Of a DNA stretch of 64,000 nt, positions 57,965-64,000 are shown one piece after another; within the stretch, counting starts at the first letter, position 1; each line of letters opens with the position of its first letter. The position numbers and the translations under genes are program-made. This stretch comes from Pseudomonadota bacterium. Lineage in GTDB: Bacteria > Pseudomonadota > Alphaproteobacteria > Sphingomonadales > Sphingomonadaceae. The notes under the pieces were generated by a model. That model was not told the DNA's origin, ran no database searches, and saw nothing but the letters and a program-made list of their open reading frames with translations. The DNA is taken from positions 1 to 64,000 of the forward strand of contig JAEXAW010000101.1 in NCBI GenBank assembly GCA_023458055.1, given 5' to 3'.

Positions 57965-58477
57965 ATGAAGACCCTCCATCGTTTCGGCATGATTGCCGCA
58001 GCCGCACTGGCTGTCACCGCCTGCGCCAAAAAGCCTCCGGCAGATATTCCACCGCCCGTCGGCACAGACGGCACCGGCACCACAACCGATGGTGGCATCA
58101 GCGGGGCGGTGATCCCCGGGTCACAGCAGGATTTCGTCGCCAAGGTGACATCCGACCGCATCTTTTTTGATACCGACCAATATGATGTCGATGCGTCAGA
58201 TCGCGCGATCCTCGACAGTCAGGTCGCTTGGCTGCGTCAATATCCCAATGTGCGCGTGACCATCGAAGGCCATGCCGACGAACGCGGTACCCGCGAATAT
58301 AACCTCGCACTCGGCGAGCGCCGGGCCAATGCCGCAAAAAACTATCTTGCGAGTGCAGGAATTGACCCCTCGCGCATTACCACCATTTCCTACGGCAAAG
58401 AACGCCCAGACGCGCTCGGATCAGACCCGACAAGCTGGGCGCGGAACCGCCGCGCCGTGACGGTGACGGTGCAGTGA
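57965..58477 (+). CDS. pal: peptidoglycan-associated lipoprotein Pal
   Basis: A 170-residue outer-membrane lipoprotein with lipobox AVTAC (Cys20) and an OmpA-like C-terminal domain (IFFDTDQYDVDASDRAILD, VTIEGHADERGTREYNLALG, ERRANAAKNYL, RNRRAVTVTV) that binds diaminopimelate of peptidoglycan. AAGGAG lies seven bases before the ATG. It is the last gene of the tol-pal operon and is followed by a repeat element and a two-way terminator. Confidence 0.97.
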   Translation: MKTLHRFGMIAAAALAVTACAKKPPADIPPPVGTDGTGTTTDGGISGAVIPGSQQDFVAKVTSDRIFFDTDQYDVDASDRAILDSQVAWLRQYPNVRVTIEGHADERGTREYNLALGERRANAAKNYLASAGIDPSRITTISYGKERPDALGSDPTSWARNRRAVTVTVQ

Positions 58478-58482
58478 TATGT

Positions 58483-58692
58483 GGTCCTCCCTGCGAGCGA
58501 AGCTCGTGGGGAGGGGGACCATCCGAAGGATGGTGGAGGGGTCGCCCGCATTAGCGGGCGGAAGGGTCCGCGCTCAACTTCGAGATCAAATTTATTGCGG
58601 AAGAGTCGCCCGCTCGGCTGTGCCTCGCGACCCCTCCACCATTTGCTCCGCAAATGGTCCCCCTCCCCATTGCTCTCGCAACGGGGAGGATC
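58483..58692. repeat. inverted-repeat element, type A-like copy 3 (after pal)
   Basis: A 210-base element with outer arms GTCCTCCCTGCGAGCGAAGC and its imperfect inverse ending CGGGGAGGATC, and a second pair GGGGGACCATCCGAAGGATG/ATTTGCTCCGCAAATGGTCC, with GGTGGAGGGGTCGC facing GCGACCCCTCCACC. The GGTGGAGGG and GGTCCCCCTCCCC pieces are shared with copies 1 and 2. It begins six bases after the pal stop. Confidence 0.8.
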
Positions 58693-58712
58693 GTCTTTTC
58701 CCATAAAAAAAA

Positions 58713-58747
58713 GGCCGCGTCTCCTCAGCGGAAACGCGGCCCCTTTT
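58713..58747. terminator. bidirectional terminator between pal and the small unknown gene
   Basis: Stem GGCCGCGT (58713-58720) pairs with ACGCGGCC (58734-58741) around a 13-base loop. A run of A before it (58704-58712) and a T-rich stretch after it (CCTTTTATTT) give U-tracts on both strands, fitting the convergent arrangement of pal and the minus-strand gene at 58770-59072. Confidence 0.85.
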
Positions 58748-58769
58748 ATTTCAACGTCTCAGCGTAAAC

Positions 58770-59072
58770 TTACGCCTGACGCGTGCCCGTCATCGCCATC
58801 TGGCCAAAGGCACCGGCATTGACCGAACCGGTCAGCGTATCGCCGTCGATGGTCGCCTTGCCATCGAGGGTCATCGGCATCGGCACCTTCATATCCATTT
58901 TCCAGGTGAGGGTGTTGCCATCGATCTTGCCATCATAAAGGTCCATCGATCCCATCGCACCGGCGTTTTTGCCGGTGAAGGTGTCGCCATTGACTTCAAG
59001 GGTCAGGACCGACTTCTGGTCACCCATCGGGGTCTTGGTCACGCAATCATAAGTACCAGCAACATTCGACAT
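58770..59072 (-). CDS. small beta-rich protein of unknown function
   Basis: A 100-residue protein without signal peptide or membrane segment. The sequence alternates hydrophobic and Gly/Asp/Thr residues: VAGTYDCVTKTPMGDQKSVL, VNGDTFTGKNAGAMGSMDLY, IDGNTLTWKMDMKVPMPMTL and IDGDTLTGSVNAGAFGQMAM. This looks like a small beta-barrel of about eight strands in which a G-D-x-x-T/L-x-G unit recurs. A strong AAAGGAG lies nine bases before the ATG, implying good expression. It starts 21 bases after the M16 peptidase stop on the same strand. I do not recognise a named family. Confidence 0.75.
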   Translation of the reverse strand: MSNVAGTYDCVTKTPMGDQKSVLTLEVNGDTFTGKNAGAMGSMDLYDGKIDGNTLTWKMDMKVPMPMTLDGKATIDGDTLTGSVNAGAFGQMAMTGTRQA

Positions 59073-59093
59073 GATTTTCCACTCCTTTAAAGA

Positions 59094-61934
59094 TTAATTG
59101 GCGCCCGGCGCCCCGGGCGTTGCGGCTGTGCTATCGCCAATCACGGTCAGCGGCAAGCCCAGCTTTTTCAGTTGTGGTTCAACCACTTTCCGGTCGCCGA
59201 CCACCACCCACTGGATGTGCTTGGGGTCGATGGTGGCCCTGCCCGCATCATCAAGCGCCGATGCCGTAAGGGCATTATAACGCGCTGCCAGCGTTTCGAC
59301 ATAATTGGACGGATGGCCTGCAAAACTATCGGCCTTCATCTGTCCCAAAACGGCCTCAGCGGTTTCATATTGCCCCGGGAGCGCGGCGATATTTCCTTTG
59401 ATCGTGCGGTTAAATTCCTCCGCCGTCACGCCTTTCGCGCCCAGAAAATCGGTGATCTGCTGGGTCAGCGCGGCAATCGAATCGCCCGTGCGGTCGGCCT
59501 GCACCGAGGTCGAGATAATATAAGGGCTGCTCTGCTGGCGCGCGGCGAGATAGGCGGATGCACCATAGGTCCACGCCTTGACCTCGCGCAGATCGGTATT
59601 GATGCGCGAGAGGAAATCCATCCCGAGAATGGTGTCCGCCGCGCCATTCGCAACCAGATCATCGCGCATGGTCTTTGAAGTGACGAGCCCTCCCAGCAAC
59701 ACCGATTGCGGCGATTGCGGGCGATCGAGCAGCACAATGCCGGGCTTCGCCGCAGGCAAAGCCATATCAAACTGCTTAACGCCCTTGGCTTGCGCCGGCG
59801 CCTTCCAGTCTCCCAGCGTCTTGTCAAGATCGGCCTTCACGGTCGCAAGCGGCAGGCTGGACACGACGAACAGTTCGACATTGTCGGGCCGAATCCAGCG
59901 GTCATGGAATGCGGAAAGATCCGCGCTGCCAAGCTTCTGCACCGCCGCCGTATCACCCGCAGTGCCCGCGGGCGTCGCATAAGGATGAGTCTGGCCGTAA
60001 AGCAGCGGATAGAAGGCATTGGTCGCCATGCTGCGCGGGTTTTTCTTTTGCGCCTCGATATTCGAAAGCTGGATGGCACGCAGCCGATCCACCTCTGCTG
60101 GTGCGAAGGCGGGGTTGCGGATGATGTCCGCCATCAACGCCAGCGATTGCGCGAAATTGCCGCTGAGCGCGCGCATCGACACTTCCGTGCGGTCGATCCC
60201 CGCGCCGATATTGATCGTCGCGCCGAGCCGCTCCTTGGCCTCCGCGAGTTCAACCTCGTTGCGTGTCTTGGTACCCGCATCCATCAAGGCATAGGTCAGC
60301 GCGCTCGTCCCGCGCGCATTGGCGGGTTCTGCCGCATAGCCCGCATCGAAACTTGCCGACACCCACGTCATCGGGATGGTAGTGCGCTGCGCATAATGCA
60401 GCTTGATGCCGTTCGCGAGCGTCGCGGTCTGGACATCCGGGAAGTCGAGCGCGGGGTTCTTGCCGACCGACGGGATGGCGAGCTTGGGTTCGGGGATCGG
60501 CGTGTCGGCAACCTTCGCGCCATCGGGGCCGCTCGCCTCGGTGTAAGGCGCGCGCTCGCCAGGTTCGATAGTGAGACCGAACACCGGCCGCGTCAGCCAT
60601 TTCTGCATCGCGGCAGTTACACTCGCAGGCGTTGCGGCGGCAATGCGATTAAGCGCGGTCTTATAATAGGCCGGATCGTTCGAGTAGAGCTGGCCTTCCG
60701 CCAGCGTCGAGGCTTTGCCGCCGAACCCGCCGACCTCTTGCAACGCCGCAACCTGCTGCGAAATCAACTGCGTCTTGGCGCGGCTGACTTCATCGGCGGT
60801 TGGCCCCTTGGCAATATAGTCTGCGATAAGCGTATCGAGCTTTTTGCCAAATGCTGCCGCATCCGTCTCCGGCTTGATGTCTCCCTGCACCGTGAAAAAG
60901 CCCAACTTTTCAAACGCGCCGTCGCCTGCCGTGACGCTGACCGCCGACTGGTCACCGCGCACGAACGCATTGTCGAGGCGCGAGCTCGCAAGACCGCCAA
61001 GCACCATCGCGGCGATATCCAGATTGCCGCTGTCAGGATCATTAAGGCCCGGCACAACCCATTCGCGCATCACGCGGGTGTTGGCGACGCGGTCCTTCAT
61101 CACTTTATCGACCCGCGCCGGGAGCGTCGGGACCGGCGCATCGACCGGCTTCATAGCAGGGCCGCGCGCGATGCCGCCGAAATATTGGTTCACCTTCTTC
61201 TTCGCAGTCTTAGCGTCAATATCGCCCGCGAGGACAAGAATGGCGTTGTTGGGACCGTAATTATCCTTGAACCATTGATGCACCGTCGCAAGGCTTGCCG
61301 CATCAAGGTCGGCCATCGAGCCGATCGTGCTGTGCCCATAAGGATGGCCTTCAGGGAACAGCGTTTCCAGTTCGGTATATTCGACGAGACCAAACGGGTT
61401 ATTGTCGCCCTGCCGCTTTTCATTCTGGACAACGCCGCGCTGGGCATCAAGCTTGCCTTGGGTTACCGCACCGAGCAACCGGCCCATCCGGTCGGCCTCC
61501 ATGAACAACGCACGATCAAGCGCGCCAGTGGGGACCGTAATCACATAATTGGTGCGGTCAAAATAGGTCGAACCATTGCTCGGCGTAGAGCCTGCTTCGG
61601 TCAGCGGCTTGTCGAAATTGGGGACATTTTCGGAACCCCCGAACATCAGATGTTCGAACAGATGCGCAAAGCCTGTCTTGCCCTTGGGCTCATTTTTCGA
61701 GCCGACGCGATAATAGACCGTAACCCCGATCACCGGCGCCTTGCGATCCTGATGCACCAGAACGGTCAGCCCATTTTTGAGTGTGAACATCTCGTAGGGA
61801 ATATCAACCTTATTGACGAGATCGGGAGCGGACACCGTCGGCAAAGTCGTGTCCGGCTGCTGCGCCGCCAACGGTGCAGAACACAGACCCAGCGTTGAAA
61901 CAAAAGCAAACAGGGTAATCTTGCTACCACGCAT
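59094..61934 (-). CDS. M16-family zinc metallopeptidase (two-domain, exported)
   Basis: A 946-residue protein of the pitrilysin/insulinase-like family. A signal peptide (LFAFVSTLGLCSAPLAAQ) sends it to the periplasm. The inverted zinc motif is HLFEH (His91, Glu94, His95) within GFAHLFEHLMFGG, and the third ligand is in QNEKRQG about 77 residues later. The second half (from about 510) repeats the fold without the zinc motif (ANGIKLHYAQRTTIPMTWVS), as usual for the closed two-domain clamshell. It is likely to degrade peptides in the periplasm. It is cotranscribed with the small beta-rich gene. Confidence 0.9.
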   Translation of the reverse strand: MRGSKITLFAFVSTLGLCSAPLAAQQPDTTLPTVSAPDLVNKVDIPYEMFTLKNGLTVLVHQDRKAPVIGVTVYYRVGSKNEPKGKTGFAHLFEHLMFGGSENVPNFDKPLTEAGSTPSNGSTYFDRTNYVITVPTGALDRALFMEADRMGRLLGAVTQGKLDAQRGVVQNEKRQGDNNPFGLVEYTELETLFPEGHPYGHSTIGSMADLDAASLATVHQWFKDNYGPNNAILVLAGDIDAKTAKKKVNQYFGGIARGPAMKPVDAPVPTLPARVDKVMKDRVANTRVMREWVVPGLNDPDSGNLDIAAMVLGGLASSRLDNAFVRGDQSAVSVTAGDGAFEKLGFFTVQGDIKPETDAAAFGKKLDTLIADYIAKGPTADEVSRAKTQLISQQVAALQEVGGFGGKASTLAEGQLYSNDPAYYKTALNRIAAATPASVTAAMQKWLTRPVFGLTIEPGERAPYTEASGPDGAKVADTPIPEPKLAIPSVGKNPALDFPDVQTATLANGIKLHYAQRTTIPMTWVSASFDAGYAAEPANARGTSALTYALMDAGTKTRNEVELAEAKERLGATINIGAGIDRTEVSMRALSGNFAQSLALMADIIRNPAFAPAEVDRLRAIQLSNIEAQKKNPRSMATNAFYPLLYGQTHPYATPAGTAGDTAAVQKLGSADLSAFHDRWIRPDNVELFVVSSLPLATVKADLDKTLGDWKAPAQAKGVKQFDMALPAAKPGIVLLDRPQSPQSVLLGGLVTSKTMRDDLVANGAADTILGMDFLSRINTDLREVKAWTYGASAYLAARQQSSPYIISTSVQADRTGDSIAALTQQITDFLGAKGVTAEEFNRTIKGNIAALPGQYETAEAVLGQMKADSFAGHPSNYVETLAARYNALTASALDDAGRATIDPKHIQWVVVGDRKVVEPQLKKLGLPLTVIGDSTAATPGAPGAN

Positions 61935-62031
61935 AAGACATTCGACTCCTTGAAAAAGACCCCGGGCTGGAGCATTCTGGCGGCACGCTGGAACAAGTTA
62001 CCGCCCCGCGCAACCTTTATCGCATCCGGCC

Positions 62032-62059
62032 CTTGTGTTGCAATTTTGCAACATTATAT
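62032..62059 (+). promoter_or_regulatory. candidate sigma-32 (RpoH) promoter of clpB
   Basis: CTTG at 62032-62035, followed after 16 bases by CATTATAT at 62052-62059, resembles the RpoH consensus of alphaproteobacteria (CTTG-n16/17-CCTATAT). It is 41 bases upstream of the clpB ATG, a plausible leader length with AAGGGGG as ribosome binding site. The spacer holds an inverted TTGCAA/TTGCAA pair. Confidence 0.55.
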
Positions 62060-62099
62060 CGAACCGGAACCAAATTCAGATTAAGGGGGTATCCACTTT

Positions 62100-64000
62100 A
62101 TGAACCTCGAAAAATTTACCGATCGCGCCAAGGGTTTTCTGCAATCCGCACAAACGGTCGCGATCCGCATGAACCATCAGCAGATCACGCCGGACCATAT
62201 ATTGAAGGCGCTGCTGGAAGATAATCAAGGCATGGCCGCTGGGCTCATCCGCAAAGCGGGTGGCGATCCTGCGCGTGCGACCATGGCAGTTGATGCCGCG
62301 CTCGCTAAAATCCCGGCAGTGTCGGGATCGGGCGCGCAAAATTCGCCGGGCCTCAACAATGATGCCGTGCGGTTGCTCGACCAGGCCGAACAACTCGCAA
62401 CCAAGGCGGGCGATAGTTATGTGACGGTCGAACGGCTGCTTCAGGCGTTCACACTCGACAAATCGTCGCCCGCGGGCAAGGCGCTGGCCGAGGCAGGCGT
62501 GACCGCCGATGGCCTCAACGCCGCCATCAACGAACTGCGCAAGGGCCGCAATGCCGACACGGCGGGCGCGGAAGATCGTTATGATGCGCTCAAGAAATTC
62601 GCCCGCGACCTCACCGAAGCGGCGCGCGATGGCAAGCTCGACCCGGTTATCGGGCGCGACGAGGAAATCCGCCGCACCATCCAGATCCTTGCCCGTCGCA
62701 CCAAGAATAACCCGGTGCTGATCGGCGAGCCCGGCGTTGGTAAGACCGCCATCGCAGAGGGCCTCGCCTTGCGCATCGCCAATGGTGACGTGCCCGATAC
62801 GCTCAAGAACCGCACGCTGATGGCGCTGGACATGGGAAGCCTGATCGCGGGCGCTAAATATCGCGGCGAATTTGAGGAACGCTTGAAGGGCGTGCTCGAC
62901 GAGGTGAAACAGGCCGAAGGCGATATCATCCTCTTCATCGACGAAATGCACACGCTCATCGGCGCGGGCAAATCCGAAGGCGCGATGGACGCTGGCAATT
63001 TGCTGAAGCCCGCCCTCGCGCGCGGTGAACTCCACTGCATCGGCGCCACCACGCTCGATGAATATCAGAAATATGTCGAAAAGGACGCTGCGCTCCAGCG
63101 CCGGTTCCAGCCCGTCTTTGTCGGTGAGCCGACAGTCGAGGACACCATCTCGATTCTGCGCGGGCTCAAGGAAAAATATGAGCTCCACCACGGCGTGCGC
63201 ATCACCGATGGCGCGCTGGTGTCTGCGGCGATGCTTTCGAACCGCTACATCACGGACCGTTTCCTCCCCGATAAAGCCATCGACCTGATGGACGAGGCTG
63301 CATCGCGCCTGCGTATGGAGGTGGAATCGAAGCCCGAAGAAATCGAAAATCTTGACCGCCGGATCATCCAGTTGAAGATCGAACGCGAAGCCTTGAAAAA
63401 GGAAAGCGATGCCGCATCCAAAGACCGGCTCGAAAATCTGGAAACCGAGCTTGCCAATCTCGAACAGCAATCGAGTGAACTGACCACGCGCTGGCAGAAT
63501 GAAAAGGACAAGATTGCGGGCGAAGCCGACATCAAGACCAAACTTGATGCAGCCCGCGTCGAATTGGAACAGGCCCAGCGGGCGGGCGATCTCGCCAAGG
63601 CGGGCGAGATCCAATATGGGACCATCCCCAATCTCGAAAAATCGCTGGCCGAAGCCCAGGCGGCGGCGGGCGATAGCCAGAACGCGGCGATGTTGCGGGA
63701 AGAGGTCACCGAAAATGATATCGCCGGGGTCGTCTCACGCTGGACCGGCATTCCGGTTGACCGGATGATGGAAGGCGAGCGCGAAAAGCTGCTCGGCATG
63801 GAGTTGAAACTCGCCGCGCGGGTGATCGGTCAGCAGGATGCGGTAAAGGCCGTCTCGACCGCCGTGCGCCGGTCACGCGCGGGGCTACAAGACCCCAACC
63901 GACCGCTCGGTTCTTTCCTGTTCCTGGGGCCAACCGGTGTGGGCAAGACCGAACTTACCAAGGCGCTTGCCGGATTCTTGTTCGACGATGACAATGCGAT
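62100..64000 (+). CDS. clpB: ATP-dependent chaperone ClpB (3' end outside the window)
   Basis: The first 633 codons of the Hsp100 disaggregase that works with DnaK. In order: the Clp N-domain (MNLEKFTDRAKGFLQSAQ, QQITPDHILKALLED), the first ATPase domain with Walker A GEPGVGKT (209-216), Walker B IILFIDEMHTLIGAG and CIGATTLDEYQKYVEKD, the middle coiled coil (about 410-530, many Lys/Glu heptads), the linker ENDIAGVVSRWTGIPVDRMM and the second Walker A GPTGVGKT (610-617). The ATG at 62100 has AAGGGGG ten bases upstream and a heat-shock-like promoter in front. Confidence 0.97.
   Translation, partial: MNLEKFTDRAKGFLQSAQTVAIRMNHQQITPDHILKALLEDNQGMAAGLIRKAGGDPARATMAVDAALAKIPAVSGSGAQNSPGLNNDAVRLLDQAEQLATKAGDSYVTVERLLQAFTLDKSSPAGKALAEAGVTADGLNAAINELRKGRNADTAGAEDRYDALKKFARDLTEAARDGKLDPVIGRDEEIRRTIQILARRTKNNPVLIGEPGVGKTAIAEGLALRIANGDVPDTLKNRTLMALDMGSLIAGAKYRGEFEERLKGVLDEVKQAEGDIILFIDEMHTLIGAGKSEGAMDAGNLLKPALARGELHCIGATTLDEYQKYVEKDAALQRRFQPVFVGEPTVEDTISILRGLKEKYELHHGVRITDGALVSAAMLSNRYITDRFLPDKAIDLMDEAASRLRMEVESKPEEIENLDRRIIQLKIEREALKKESDAASKDRLENLETELANLEQQSSELTTRWQNEKDKIAGEADIKTKLDAARVELEQAQRAGDLAKAGEIQYGTIPNLEKSLAEAQAAAGDSQNAAMLREEVTENDIAGVVSRWTGIPVDRMMEGEREKLLGMELKLAARVIGQQDAVKAVSTAVRRSRAGLQDPNRPLGSFLFLGPTGVGKTELTKALAGFLFDDDNA

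Noticed and set aside
59706..61898. A 730-codon open frame on the plus strand, opposite the M16 peptidase
   Set aside because: Its product is Arg/His-rich without any domain, it has no ribosome binding site, and the minus strand holds a complete peptidase with signal peptide and zinc motif. Long antisense frames are expected with this codon bias.
62076..63614. A 512-codon open frame on the minus strand, opposite clpB
   Set aside because: clpB is unambiguous on the plus strand; the antisense product has no recognisable domain.

Overview
The window looks like chromosomal DNA of an alphaproteobacterium of the order Sphingomonadales (Sphingomonadaceae, perhaps near Sphingopyxis or Sphingorhabdus; the genus is a guess). 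The support is a GC-rich codon bias, a GapR/DUF2312 protein, TonB-dependent receptors with sphingomonad-style plugs, the cobA-DUF2849-cysI-DUF934-cysH sulfur operon, and many small inverted-repeat elements between genes. I found no prophage, transposase, CRISPR array, tRNA or rRNA.

Layout: 1-121 is the start of rpsU on the minus strand. 417-6727 holds mixed metabolic genes: class II aldolase, an orphan 2Fe-2S subunit, a degenerate prepilin-peptidase-like protein, a nitronate monooxygenase, MgtC, an alpha/beta hydrolase and SelO. 6806-11089 is an assimilatory sulfate reduction operon. 11169-15994 has an acyl-CoA dehydrogenase, a TauE/SafE permease and molybdenum-cofactor genes (mobA, moeA, moaC, moaB). 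16209-19043 has the remnant of a TonB-dependent receptor, a GlcD/Dld-type dehydrogenase and a ROK sugar kinase.

19248-26125 is the most interesting block: eight tightly packed genes with an SPFH/SHOCT protein, two zinc-ribbon DUF4178 proteins, a 47-residue membrane protein, a DUF350 protein, a membrane-bound aminopropyltransferase, a Tat-lipoprotein flavin oxidoreductase and a SpeD-type AdoMet decarboxylase. It looks like a membrane-localised polyamine-modification system of unknown purpose. 26338-36860 is a glycan locus: SGNH lipoprotein, LacI regulator, trehalase, MFS transporter, TonB receptor and two sulfatases. Two identical palindromes in front of the trehalase and the receptor probably bind the LacI protein. 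A GH92 glycosidase follows in the opposite direction, at the end of a tolC-macA-macB-type efflux operon (43707-36933). The macA reading frame of that operon has an in-frame amber codon.

43708-44305 is a long intergenic region ending in a terminator-like hairpin. 44306-50603 holds xth, ribA, a hydrolase, a thioesterase, pyruvate kinase, gapR, a YbjQ protein and yebC. 50773-58477 is ruvC-ruvA-(GFA gene)-ruvB followed by ybgC-tolQ-tolR-tolA-tolB-pal. A small unknown protein, an M16 peptidase and the first two thirds of clpB, behind a heat-shock-like promoter, close the window.

Several genes show recent decay or remodelling: the amber codon in macA, an apparent frameshift between signal peptide and body of the trehalase, a receptor remnant, and inverted-repeat elements that have become the 3' end of cobA or the ribosome binding sites of the DUF934 gene and ruvC.
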